Assembly: GCA_934617135.1 (NCBI GenBank)
Contig: CAKTUC010000003.1
Span: 1-51,274, forward strand
Length of the DNA: 51,274 nucleotides
Source of the DNA: an uncultured Collinsella sp.
GTDB lineage: Bacteria > Actinomycetota > Coriobacteriia > Coriobacteriales > Coriobacteriaceae
Reading direction: 5' to 3'
Shown here: positions 43,959 to 51,274 of the stretch, piece by piece
Position numbering within the stretch: position 1 is the stretch's first letter
Layout: every line of letters begins with the position of its first letter
Position numbers and translations under genes: made by a program
Notes under the pieces: model-generated
Database searches by the model: none
Told to the model about the DNA's origin: nothing
The model's input: the letters and a program-made list of their open reading frames with translations, nothing else

Positions 43959-44025
43959 CTATAAAGATATTGGTACCCTCGAATAGAGGGACCTCCAAGA
44001 GCCGGGGGCTTCCCCGGCATTTTTT
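43959..44025 (+). ncRNA. DUF3800-associated structured RNA, copy 3
   Basis: 39 bases (43970-44008) are identical to 43049-43087 of copy 1, including hairpin 1 and the CTCCAAGA linker. The terminator hairpin is one pair shorter (GCCGGGG-GCT-TCCCCGGC) and the downstream ATTTTTTATGCGTG is also identical. It is followed by GGAGG like copy 1, but then by the helicase gene end rather than by a DUF3800 start. Confidence 0.75.
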
Positions 44026-44047
44026 ATGCGTGGAGGCGCCGCGACTC

Positions 44048-47000
44048 CTACTTAGCTTCCTTCGGGGCGTTTTCGATTGCGTCGGCAATCACCTCTATGC
44101 CTTCTCCCTGGCCCAGAATGAAGCACTTCCAGTCGATGTCTTGGGTATGCGCAAACTCATCAGCACGCGAAGCGCTAAAGAGCATCACGCGGCTCTTCTT
44201 CCACAGCAGAGCGGGGTGCAGCTTAAACTCGGTGCTCTCAATACAGACCATCGCGTCTTTGCGAGGCATCTCCAGCTTGCTGCTTTTGACCAGCTCTTTT
44301 AGCTTTTGAATATCGGCAATCTCCTGACCAACGGAACAGCTGTTGAGCAGGTCTTTCCATACGCGAAAGTACGGCTTTCCCTCATAGGAGGCCCCTTCGG
44401 CAACGACAGATGTCGACAGGCCGGTGGGCCGCTTGGCCACCGCATGCCTAACCTTGGGCGTCGCCCTGGCAGAATCCTCCGCCGGTTTCTCGTCGATGCC
44501 AAGAACCTGGGCAACGTAGTCGTCGTTACCCAAGAAGTACTCCTCCACCACGTCCCATCGCTCGGAGTCGCTCATCGTGGAGCGGAAGAAGCCCTTAATG
44601 ACCTTGGACGAATACTCATGACGGTCGTTAAGCTCGCGCAGCACGCCATTGGAATACTTGCTGTCCGAGGCGAGCGCCTTGACCTTCGAAGCATCGTTAA
44701 GACGGATGAAAATCTCCGGATTGTCGCCGCCCTTTACCGTATACGTGGCAAGCTTAAGAATCTCCAAGATCTCGGCCAGCGCGTAGCGAGCATCAAGAGC
44801 CTTGTTATCCAGATATCGCCTGCAATGCTTGCTTCCAGCGGGCGGCTGCAGCCTTCCCAGCGTCTGAGCTAAATTGCTCATGGACGTCTGAAGCTCGCGC
44901 CCAATAACGCCATAGCGAACATCCTGCACGCGGCTATAGGTGTTCTTCGAAGACCTATTGAATCGCTTGATGCACTTAAAGGAACGGTCGGATCCAAAAT
45001 GCGCGCTACCATCGACCGGGCGGACAAACGCATTCAGCAACGCAGACGGCTTCTTAACCTCCAAGGACGTTCCCTCAAGCTGGCGGCCCAGCTCTTTCGT
45101 AAACTCCTTCTCCGAAAAATCGCCCTCGCGCGCCAAGGCCATAAACGTCTTGTGCAGCGCCTCGGCAAATACAGACAGCGTCGACGTGGCCTTATCAAAG
45201 GGCATGGAGTAATTGATGTCGAGCGCAAGACGGTTCGAGAGCGCAGGCTCCCCCGTCGGCGAACAAATCTCGCCCTTAATCAGGCGGCGTTTAAAATCGG
45301 CAAAGGTCAGATCGCTAAACTCATTGGCCCACATGTCGCCAACATTAAGCTCATAGATGGCACCCATGTCCGAAATCTTGACGGCATGCTGCCCCGCGCG
45401 ATTCTCGTAGCGTGTATGGGCCTCGCTGATTTTTCGCAGGTACTTGCCGTAGGACGTGGTAAAGCTGCGCTCGGCCGCCTGCTCAATGCAAACAAATTGC
45501 TTGGTGTACGACACCTTGGGACGCACGACAATAACCGGGAAGTTGAACTTATCCTCAAGGTCGCGCGATATCATCATAAGGGCCGACTTAACGCGGTTGG
45601 TCTTGCGGTCCTCGTCCTTCTCGTTCGTAAACAGGTACGAGAACGTATTGGGCGACACCAAGAAGTTTTGGCTGCGGTCCTTTTGCGGCGCAGAGGCATA
45701 AACCTCGTACAGCTTGGCCATGATCTCCTTAAGCTGCCACTGGCTAAACTTAGACAGCGCATACAGCGTCTCGGAATAGCGAACGTCCTGCATAAAGAAG
45801 TCGATGCAGGCCTTGGCCCCCAAGCCACGCTTACGGCCGCCACGTCCAATTTCCTGAATATAGTCGGACAGATTGCCCGTCGGCGCATAGTGGTACACGG
45901 CATCGATATCGTCGATGTCGATGCCCATGCCAAACGCCTTGGTGCTCACGAGCACCCTGCAGCTACCCGACGCAAACGCATCTTGAACGATCTTCTTGTA
46001 CGCAGCGTCCTTTCCGCCGTGATATCCCAAGACTTTGGAATTAGAGACGTTGCGCGAATCAATAATCGCATTAACGTGGCTCTGATACGGGCAGTAAACG
46101 ATGGCATGCCGGTTGTCGCGCACCGCCTTGTCAATCCACTGCTCGGCAAGGTCGGTTTTAACCTCCTCAATAGGCCCGGGCAGCTCGCTCTTGCTTCTCC
46201 AGACAATATCGAAGGAAATATCGTTGCGACGGGGATTGCCCAGGAACGTCTTGCAGTTGCCAAGCTCCAGGTCGGCAACCGTATGCGAGACCACGTCATC
46301 GCATCCACCGTAAACGGCAGTAGCGGTGAGGCAGAAGATGGGGAAGCTCATGCCGTTTTTACGGAGCTTGGACAGGTAAGGGCCCAGATACCAGTAGTCC
46401 GGGCGGAAATCTTTACCCCAAGAGGTTACGGTATGGACCTCGTCAATAACGACAAGGCCAAGCTCGCGACCGTTAAGAATTGCCTGAATCGAAGACTCCA
46501 ACAAGAGCTCCGGCGACAGGTAGATGATAGAGGCCTCGCCGCTCTTAACGCGGTCAAGCGACTCGAGCCGCTCGCCATAGGGAATGTCCGAGTTAATGGC
46601 AACGACATTCTTAACGCCGCGCTTTCGCAAATTGGCAACCTGGTCGATCATCAGGGCCTTAAGCGGCTCGATGACCAACGTAACGAGCTGGTATTTCCGA
46701 GCAAGATACAGCGCCGGAATCTGGAACAGAATGGACTTGCCCGCACCCGTGGGCGCCGTTACAAACACATTCCTGTAATCGACGGAGCCCGCATGGGCAG
46801 CCTCGGCCTGCTTTACGACAAACTCGGAGATAGCACCCTGAGACACCGTTTCCATCTCGTTGTCAAAGTCGGGGTTCTTGTAAAAACGAAGCTTCCTAAA
46901 CGAGGCGTCCTTGCCCCAGTAATGCTGAAGCACCGAAAGCAGACGGCCCGACTCCTCGACCTTCTCCTCCTGCTCTTGCTGCGCTACAAAGGAAACGGAC

Positions 47001-47740
47001 AGGCCAAGAGCGCGAGAAACGGATGCAACCGTCTCCAGAACAGCTCGATAGCTTTCTCGCTCGCGAGCGTTTACTAAAACAGAAACGGGGCCAACCGCAC
47101 CATCCAGCAAGCTCAAGCGATATTCCAAAAACGCCGTCGACGAAACAGGGACAACGCCCTCAGAAGCCGTCGAAGCATCGCCAAACGTTAAAGAAGCGCG
47201 GTCAAACAGATCGATAACTTCCCACTCAGAGAACTCGTCCGGAATGATCGGCGTAACGAGGTGCGCGGCTCCAACCTTTACCGACTTGGCATAGTACTTA
47301 GACAGCCCCGTCGCATCGGGCGCCATATCGTCAAACGACGTCTCAAAGCTATCGAGCAACTCGGGATCGACGAGAGAAGGAACGCCCTCGCCATCTAGGA
47401 ACAGGTTATTCCGCACCACGACAATCTTGCCGTCAAATAACTCGCCGATGGTACCACGCAGATCAAGAAGCTGCTCAAACAGCATCAAGACCGGGCCATC
47501 TGCCGATAGTATCTGAGCCACGGCCAGCTTCTTTTGGCGAACGAAGCCAGTCGGAGAAAAGAACGGAGCAGCATCGCTCGCAACAACGCCGGGAATCGAG
47601 CACTCATTACGTGCAAGAGGTTCGGCAAGACGAGACGGCAACCCGCAGAAAGCAAAAATCGTCGGCTGAGAACAATCCCTTAGGAGCTCATCGATTTTAT
47701 GGTTAAGCGTCAATCCGCTGCCATCGCAATACTCGGCCAT
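44048..47740 (-). CDS. Large RecQ-like DEAD/DEAH helicase inserted in the BREX cluster
   Basis: A 1230-residue superfamily 2 helicase. The first 300 residues match nothing I know. The helicase core has the Walker A TAPTGAGKSILFQIPAL near residue 330, a DEVH box (VVIDEVHTVTSWGKDFRPDYWYL) near 430, LTATA, the motif-V STKAFGMGIDIDDIDAVYHY near 600 and motif VI YIQEIGRGGRKRG near 630. The order and GMGID/QEIGRGGR motifs are RecQ-like, but the RecQ zinc-binding cysteines are absent. About 550 C-terminal residues are unassigned. GGAGGAGGG precedes the ATG. Large helicases accompany several defence systems, including BREX variants. The 315-base gap to the AAA_13 gene carries repeat copy B. Confidence 0.9.
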   Translation of the reverse strand: MAEYCDGSGLTLNHKIDELLRDCSQPTIFAFCGLPSRLAEPLARNECSIPGVVASDAAPFFSPTGFVRQKKLAVAQILSADGPVLMLFEQLLDLRGTIGELFDGKIVVVRNNLFLDGEGVPSLVDPELLDSFETSFDDMAPDATGLSKYYAKSVKVGAAHLVTPIIPDEFSEWEVIDLFDRASLTFGDASTASEGVVPVSSTAFLEYRLSLLDGAVGPVSVLVNARERESYRAVLETVASVSRALGLSVSFVAQQEQEEKVEESGRLLSVLQHYWGKDASFRKLRFYKNPDFDNEMETVSQGAISEFVVKQAEAAHAGSVDYRNVFVTAPTGAGKSILFQIPALYLARKYQLVTLVIEPLKALMIDQVANLRKRGVKNVVAINSDIPYGERLESLDRVKSGEASIIYLSPELLLESSIQAILNGRELGLVVIDEVHTVTSWGKDFRPDYWYLGPYLSKLRKNGMSFPIFCLTATAVYGGCDDVVSHTVADLELGNCKTFLGNPRRNDISFDIVWRSKSELPGPIEEVKTDLAEQWIDKAVRDNRHAIVYCPYQSHVNAIIDSRNVSNSKVLGYHGGKDAAYKKIVQDAFASGSCRVLVSTKAFGMGIDIDDIDAVYHYAPTGNLSDYIQEIGRGGRKRGLGAKACIDFFMQDVRYSETLYALSKFSQWQLKEIMAKLYEVYASAPQKDRSQNFLVSPNTFSYLFTNEKDEDRKTNRVKSALMMISRDLEDKFNFPVIVVRPKVSYTKQFVCIEQAAERSFTTSYGKYLRKISEAHTRYENRAGQHAVKISDMGAIYELNVGDMWANEFSDLTFADFKRRLIKGEICSPTGEPALSNRLALDINYSMPFDKATSTLSVFAEALHKTFMALAREGDFSEKEFTKELGRQLEGTSLEVKKPSALLNAFVRPVDGSAHFGSDRSFKCIKRFNRSSKNTYSRVQDVRYGVIGRELQTSMSNLAQTLGRLQPPAGSKHCRRYLDNKALDARYALAEILEILKLATYTVKGGDNPEIFIRLNDASKVKALASDSKYSNGVLRELNDRHEYSSKVIKGFFRSTMSDSERWDVVEEYFLGNDDYVAQVLGIDEKPAEDSARATPKVRHAVAKRPTGLSTSVVAEGASYEGKPYFRVWKDLLNSCSVGQEIADIQKLKELVKSSKLEMPRKDAMVCIESTEFKLHPALLWKKSRVMLFSASRADEFAHTQDIDWKCFILGQGEGIEVIADAIENAPKEAK

Positions 47741-47768
47741 TTGCCCTCCTCCAGCTAAACACTGGCTC

Positions 47769-47837
47769 TAACTTAGCCCACCAACCTCGCCATTTGTTGA
47801 GCAACAAGTGCGAGCGGTAGGTATTGAGCTACGACCG
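47769..47837. repeat. Island-flanking 69-bp direct repeat, copy B
   Basis: Partner of 42827-42895 with the same 31-base core at 47790-47820. Read on the minus strand, both copies would encode LPLALVAQQM followed within a few residues by a stop, which suggests the 3' ends of two related, now truncated genes. The interval 47741-48055 holds no complete gene I can support. Confidence 0.8.
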
Positions 47838-48055
47838 TTGGAGATTGAATAAATGCAGTAGCAACAAGAAAACGTTTGCTCAAGCCGAACCGGTCTCCAC
47901 GTCTATCAAGGAGCACGAAAACGCCATTCTCAAAACCTGCAGGAGATGACATGCAAGCCGAACAGTTCAAATGGACATCATAGTTGCAGTGCTATGTCAT
48001 TAGCACTGCAACCAGTGCAATCGGACTATTGAACAAAGACCAATCCGAGCATCCC

Positions 48056-50266
48056 TCACCTCTCGCCGTCAGTGAGAGAGCGGGTCGTAACGGACTCAAA
48101 CTCGATACCACAGCGCTCAGCCATGTAATCAAAATGAGCAGCTTGGTTATTTGCTTCAAAAATGCACCGCATAACATTTAGATAGTGAAGTAAATAGTCA
48201 CCTGAATCGGTGCATTCGGCATCATCGGTCAAAAGATGAGAACCAGAGTGCGTCCACAAAAGCAATGATCTCCCCAAAGGACGATCGGATGGAGACAGTT
48301 TGGCGATTGTTTCCTCAAGATTCAATCCGTTGACAAAATTGAAATATGTTTCAAGGATTCGACGAATGCTATTGCGAACGGACGTTGACCGATTTCCCGC
48401 ACGAAGCTCTTGCCATAGAGCCTCGTAACCCGTACTTACCGGGTTATCCGAACCAAAAGCCTCGACAATGGAGCTACTAGCCGTTTTTCTAATTACGAAA
48501 TACGCGCTGTTCGATAGGGAGTAACCCGCCGAAGGGTATGTAATTTCGTGATGGAAACTGGCATTGTGCGTTAATACAAACAGCTGGCTGACATCGGAAT
48601 TGTCCTTCCGCCGCGCTTTGGAAGCCAAGTCTCGCACTAAAGAACTAACAAAGTAGAGAACGTTCGCATCCAGGCTGGAAATAGGGTCATCAATAAATAC
48701 AACTGGATGATCGGACGACTTGCTCTCGACGTAACTTAGAAAATACAAGAAGGTAACGATGGTTTTTTCGCCTTCGCTAAGGGTTTCATTCGCACGTTCG
48801 CCACTTCGACGAATAAATGCATAGTCTTTTCCATCGTTAGCTTCATCGAGAGAAAAATTATCAAAGCACAAGTCCCTAAGAATTCGATTGATACGCTCAA
48901 TAGTAGGCTTAGAACTGGTGAGCCGAGACATCAACTCCTCCCGCTCGGCATTCTTTTTTTCAATCGCATTAGAGCAGCTGAGAAGCTTAGATTCGAGCCC
49001 CTTTTTGGCGCCGTTGTAAGCGCGCTCAGCTTTTAAAAATTGCTTCTTTTCTGCATCCAACTTAGTTACGCATTGCCAGCGAATGCGGGAATTAGTCTCT
49101 TCTTTAAACTCATTAAAATGAAGAGCGCGTTCGTTGTGTACGGCAATTTGTTCATTTAGCCTTTCAAGCGAAATGGCCAAGTTCTCACGAGCATCAATCG
49201 TATCTTCAATAATTACTGAGCTGCCCAAATCATTTTGCTTGGCTTTCATACGTTCAAGATTCGTCGAAGCCAAGGCATCAAAGTCAATCAAATCATTGCT
49301 CACTTGAATAATGTCGAATCCCTGATTTCGATAAATGGATAGACCTTCCCTCAGCTGACGTATTTCACTGAGAAAAGTTTCATAAGTAGAGACAGCATCA
49401 GTCAATAGTCTCTGAGCGTCTCGGTAATCATCATCAAAGAAGTTTTCGATACTCTTAGCAAGGGCTTCACTCGTTTGTTGCTGGCAAAAAGGACACGTTG
49501 CCCGATTTTTTAGCCGAAAGTACTGCAAGCCCCTTTCAACCCAGCCAGCATTATTAAGCTCATGGATTAGTTTTGCCGTATTGACATCGCCGCTCCCTAC
49601 AACAGGACGTGAAAAAGCCTCATAAGATTCAGCTTGTTCAAACAATTCAAAATCTGGAATAGCAATCGGTGGAAGCTGCTGTAAGGGTGCTCCCGACGCT
49701 TGTTGGGCAAGAGCTTCCAAATCATCATTACCAATTAGCTTAAAGTCGCTTGGCGCGTCTAACGTCAAAACTCGCTGAAAAAATGATTCTTTTTTAGAAA
49801 GGCATCCACGAAAAGCAGCCTTCTGAGCCTCGGAAAGGGAATTGCGCACGCCCCAACACTTCTGCTTGAACAACTCCTCGGCATCGCTATATTTAGACTC
49901 CTCCCCCTTTAAGACCTCCCCATAACCTTCTAACTGTTTTTCAAGATTAGTGATTTCTTCCCCCAAAGCACTAACGCTCTGTTTAATTTCAATATTGTCC
50001 TCGCCCAAAGTAAAAACGCCCGGGACGCTACTGTTTTGAAATATGCCGTTAATGTAATGCTGGTTGTACACCAGAACCGGACGTGATGAGCCCGACCACT
50101 CTACGCGAGCCTCGTCGTCCACCACTCTAGTTCGCAAATATTCGCTAATAGTAGTTTTTCCGCTGCCATTGGAACCGAAAATATAATTAACCGATTTCAG
50201 GCTATCCAACGACGCGTTATCAATGCCATATGGACCCAAACCGGAAACGGTAATGCGAGATATCAT
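48056..50266 (-). CDS. AAA_13 ATPase, PrrC/RloC anticodon-nuclease-like
   Basis: A 736-residue ABC-type ATPase. It has the Walker A FGSNGSGKTTISEYL near residue 30, a long central coiled coil interrupted by a CPFC zinc-hook motif near residue 256, the signature LSEGEKTIVTFLYF and the Walker B VVFIDDPISSLD near residue 520, then an H-loop LTHNASFHHEI. This is the AAA_13 architecture, which includes PrrC and RloC, tRNA anticodon nucleases. The C-terminal part has R-R-I-L-E near residue 632 and a histidine 34 or 38 residues later, near the spacing of the nuclease triad (Arg, Glu, His) described for PrrC. The match is suggestive, not proof. The ATG at 50266 is one base-step beyond the pglX stop; the sequence is visibly more AT-rich than its neighbours. 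Confidence 0.85.
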   Translation of the reverse strand: MISRITVSGLGPYGIDNASLDSLKSVNYIFGSNGSGKTTISEYLRTRVVDDEARVEWSGSSRPVLVYNQHYINGIFQNSSVPGVFTLGEDNIEIKQSVSALGEEITNLEKQLEGYGEVLKGEESKYSDAEELFKQKCWGVRNSLSEAQKAAFRGCLSKKESFFQRVLTLDAPSDFKLIGNDDLEALAQQASGAPLQQLPPIAIPDFELFEQAESYEAFSRPVVGSGDVNTAKLIHELNNAGWVERGLQYFRLKNRATCPFCQQQTSEALAKSIENFFDDDYRDAQRLLTDAVSTYETFLSEIRQLREGLSIYRNQGFDIIQVSNDLIDFDALASTNLERMKAKQNDLGSSVIIEDTIDARENLAISLERLNEQIAVHNERALHFNEFKEETNSRIRWQCVTKLDAEKKQFLKAERAYNGAKKGLESKLLSCSNAIEKKNAEREELMSRLTSSKPTIERINRILRDLCFDNFSLDEANDGKDYAFIRRSGERANETLSEGEKTIVTFLYFLSYVESKSSDHPVVFIDDPISSLDANVLYFVSSLVRDLASKARRKDNSDVSQLFVLTHNASFHHEITYPSAGYSLSNSAYFVIRKTASSSIVEAFGSDNPVSTGYEALWQELRAGNRSTSVRNSIRRILETYFNFVNGLNLEETIAKLSPSDRPLGRSLLLWTHSGSHLLTDDAECTDSGDYLLHYLNVMRCIFEANNQAAHFDYMAERCGIEFESVTTRSLTDGER

Positions 50267-50275
50267 TCCAACCAC

Positions 50276-51274
50276 CTACAACAAAGGATGACGACCGAAG
50301 CTGTGCGAAATTTCAGAAGAGTTGTAGTCATCCAAAGATTCAGAAATGCAATCCGACGCGAGACGATCGACCTCATCACGAACGTCATCCAGGTCCACGA
50401 GAGGCATGGAGCAAACACCGCCGACTTCGAAGTTTAACGTAGGGCATAAGAAGGAAAGAAAGCTCTGGGCGACACTAGAATTGCAGAATGCGAGCAGGGG
50501 GAGGCCGGTGTTTTCCTCGTTAGGAAATAGGCACAATCCAGCAACGTCGAACAAGTGACCTTCGTCTTTATGCCTGAAAGCTGCGTGGCCGGAAGAGATT
50601 TTAGACCAGGTGATTTCAGGCAAAAACATATACTTTTGACTTCGCGGAACAAGATGCCCGTAATCTCTAGCACGTTTTCCGTCATCTTTCCAGTCAATTA
50701 CCCATTCTTCGTTTCCATACCATTTTCTAAAGTCACCTCCCTTGTTATAGGGAAACCAAGTCGCTCCCGACCGCTTGGCGTCTGAAGCCGACGAAGAGCA
50801 ATAATCGGTTGAGCTATTTCCGACCTCAAACCAAAGCCTTAAAAATCTATCGTTTTCACCCGTCGTCATGCCGTTGCAGCCCCAGGCATGCTCTCTGATC
50901 TTCTCGTTCGACGAAAAAGCCTTATAGGTCATCTCGCTAGCCCAGTAGGCGATGGGGGTGCCGGGGATCTGCTTGAAGGTCTCGGCGTCGCGGCGGTAGA
51001 ACCAGCCGCAGTCGGGGTTGCCGATCGCCTCGAGAGCCTTCGGCGCCTGGACGGCAGCGCCAACAAAGTCCGAAAGACGAACGTAGCCGCCCTTGTAGCC
51101 CTTGATGAATGAGTTGTGGAACGTGTAGGTGCAGATAGGCACAGTCGCCCCAGCAAAGCCCGAATACTCGAGCTGAATGAGGGAGGTCAACGTTCTGTTG
51201 TCGATGATCTCGTTGCGAAGCTTCTCGTAGCTTCCGATAAACATCCAGACGAAGGGTGACATGACACCGCACTC
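50276..51274 (-). CDS. pglX: BREX-1 adenine methyltransferase PglX, partial at the window edge and lacking its C-terminal domain
   Basis: The reading frame is open to the right edge (51274), so the N-terminus and the methyltransferase NPPY motif are outside the window. The visible 332 residues are the region after the catalytic domain: VMSPFVWMFIGSYEKLRNEII, GATVPICTYTFHN, IPGTPIAYWAS, GMTTGENDRFLRLWFEV and NKGGDFRKWYGNEEWVIDW, i.e. the target-recognition part of PglX. It ends at SFGRHPLL, where PglX proteins normally continue into ANEEELNRIF. That continuation is found instead as a separate gene at 41686-42654. The stop is followed within 10 bases by the next gene start. Confidence 0.9.
   Translation of the reverse strand, partial: ECGVMSPFVWMFIGSYEKLRNEIIDNRTLTSLIQLEYSGFAGATVPICTYTFHNSFIKGYKGGYVRLSDFVGAAVQAPKALEAIGNPDCGWFYRRDAETFKQIPGTPIAYWASEMTYKAFSSNEKIREHAWGCNGMTTGENDRFLRLWFEVGNSSTDYCSSSASDAKRSGATWFPYNKGGDFRKWYGNEEWVIDWKDDGKRARDYGHLVPRSQKYMFLPEITWSKISSGHAAFRHKDEGHLFDVAGLCLFPNEENTGLPLLAFCNSSVAQSFLSFLCPTLNFEVGGVCSMPLVDLDDVRDEVDRLASDCISESLDDYNSSEISHSFGRHPLL

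Noticed and set aside
43035..44025. Classical type III (ToxIN-like) toxin-antitoxin locus
   Set aside because: The RNA repeats are full two-hairpin units placed on both sides of the gene, not short tandem repeats before it, and the protein is DUF3800 rather than ToxN/AbiQ.
47773..47970. 65-residue minus-strand frame ending in LPLALVAQQMARLVG
   Set aside because: No recognised domain and the matching copy near 42830 is not an intact frame; treated as a repeat or gene remnant rather than a gene.

Overview
The window looks like chromosomal DNA of a Coriobacteriia member, most likely Collinsella or a close relative. The evidence is high GC, a Rho factor with a very long basic N-terminal extension, proB and proA, ATP-type PEP carboxykinase beside a lactate permease, a CarD-like RNA polymerase regulator, and many short intergenic palindromes. 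The genus is inferred from gene content and style; no 16S gene is present.

Bases 1-35000 are mostly housekeeping, as short operons and single genes on both strands. In order: two tRNA-Lys and one tRNA-His; an aminotransferase; a ROK fructokinase-type sugar kinase; a VanZ-like protein; an Ala-rich membrane protein; rho; argS; a CarD-like regulator; an HD-domain protein; proA and proB on either side of an oppositely oriented proline iminopeptidase-type hydrolase; pncB; a tail-anchored protein; tRNA-Ala; a radical-SAM protein; a candidate 6S-like RNA; a WecA/TagO-type transferase; trpS; a DUF6485 protein; an MGMT-type protein; DegV; MarR; a B3/4-domain protein; pckA; lctP; a polysaccharide flippase; a metallophosphatase; and a CPA-type antiporter. 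The gaps are unusually rich in repeats. There are six copies of a 41-bp palindrome at gene ends, a GGGGACGTTC family, and several 70-140 bp inverted repeats, three of which share a central motif.

From about 34900 to the right edge lies a defence island on the minus strand. Its backbone is a BREX type-1-like cluster: pglX, pglZ and brxL, followed by two unrecognised genes. brxA, brxB and brxC would lie beyond the right edge. pglX is split. Its methyltransferase/target-recognition part stops at 50276, and its conserved C-terminal domain is a separate gene at 41686-42654. About 7.6 kb lie between them. This stretch holds an AAA_13 ATPase of the PrrC/RloC type with a CxxC zinc-hook motif, a large RecQ-like helicase, and a plus-strand DUF3800 gene.

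The DUF3800 gene is the most interesting part. It has its own near-consensus promoter and is surrounded by three copies of a two-hairpin RNA ending in a terminator. The first hairpin keeps its pairing in copy 2 although the sequence has changed, and copies 1 and 3 carry nine bases perfectly complementary to the DUF3800 ribosome-binding site. A 69-bp diverged direct repeat brackets the DUF3800-helicase segment. Taken together, this suggests a compact RNA-controlled (or RNA-using) DUF3800 module inserted, with a PrrC-like ATPase and a helicase, inside a BREX methyltransferase gene.
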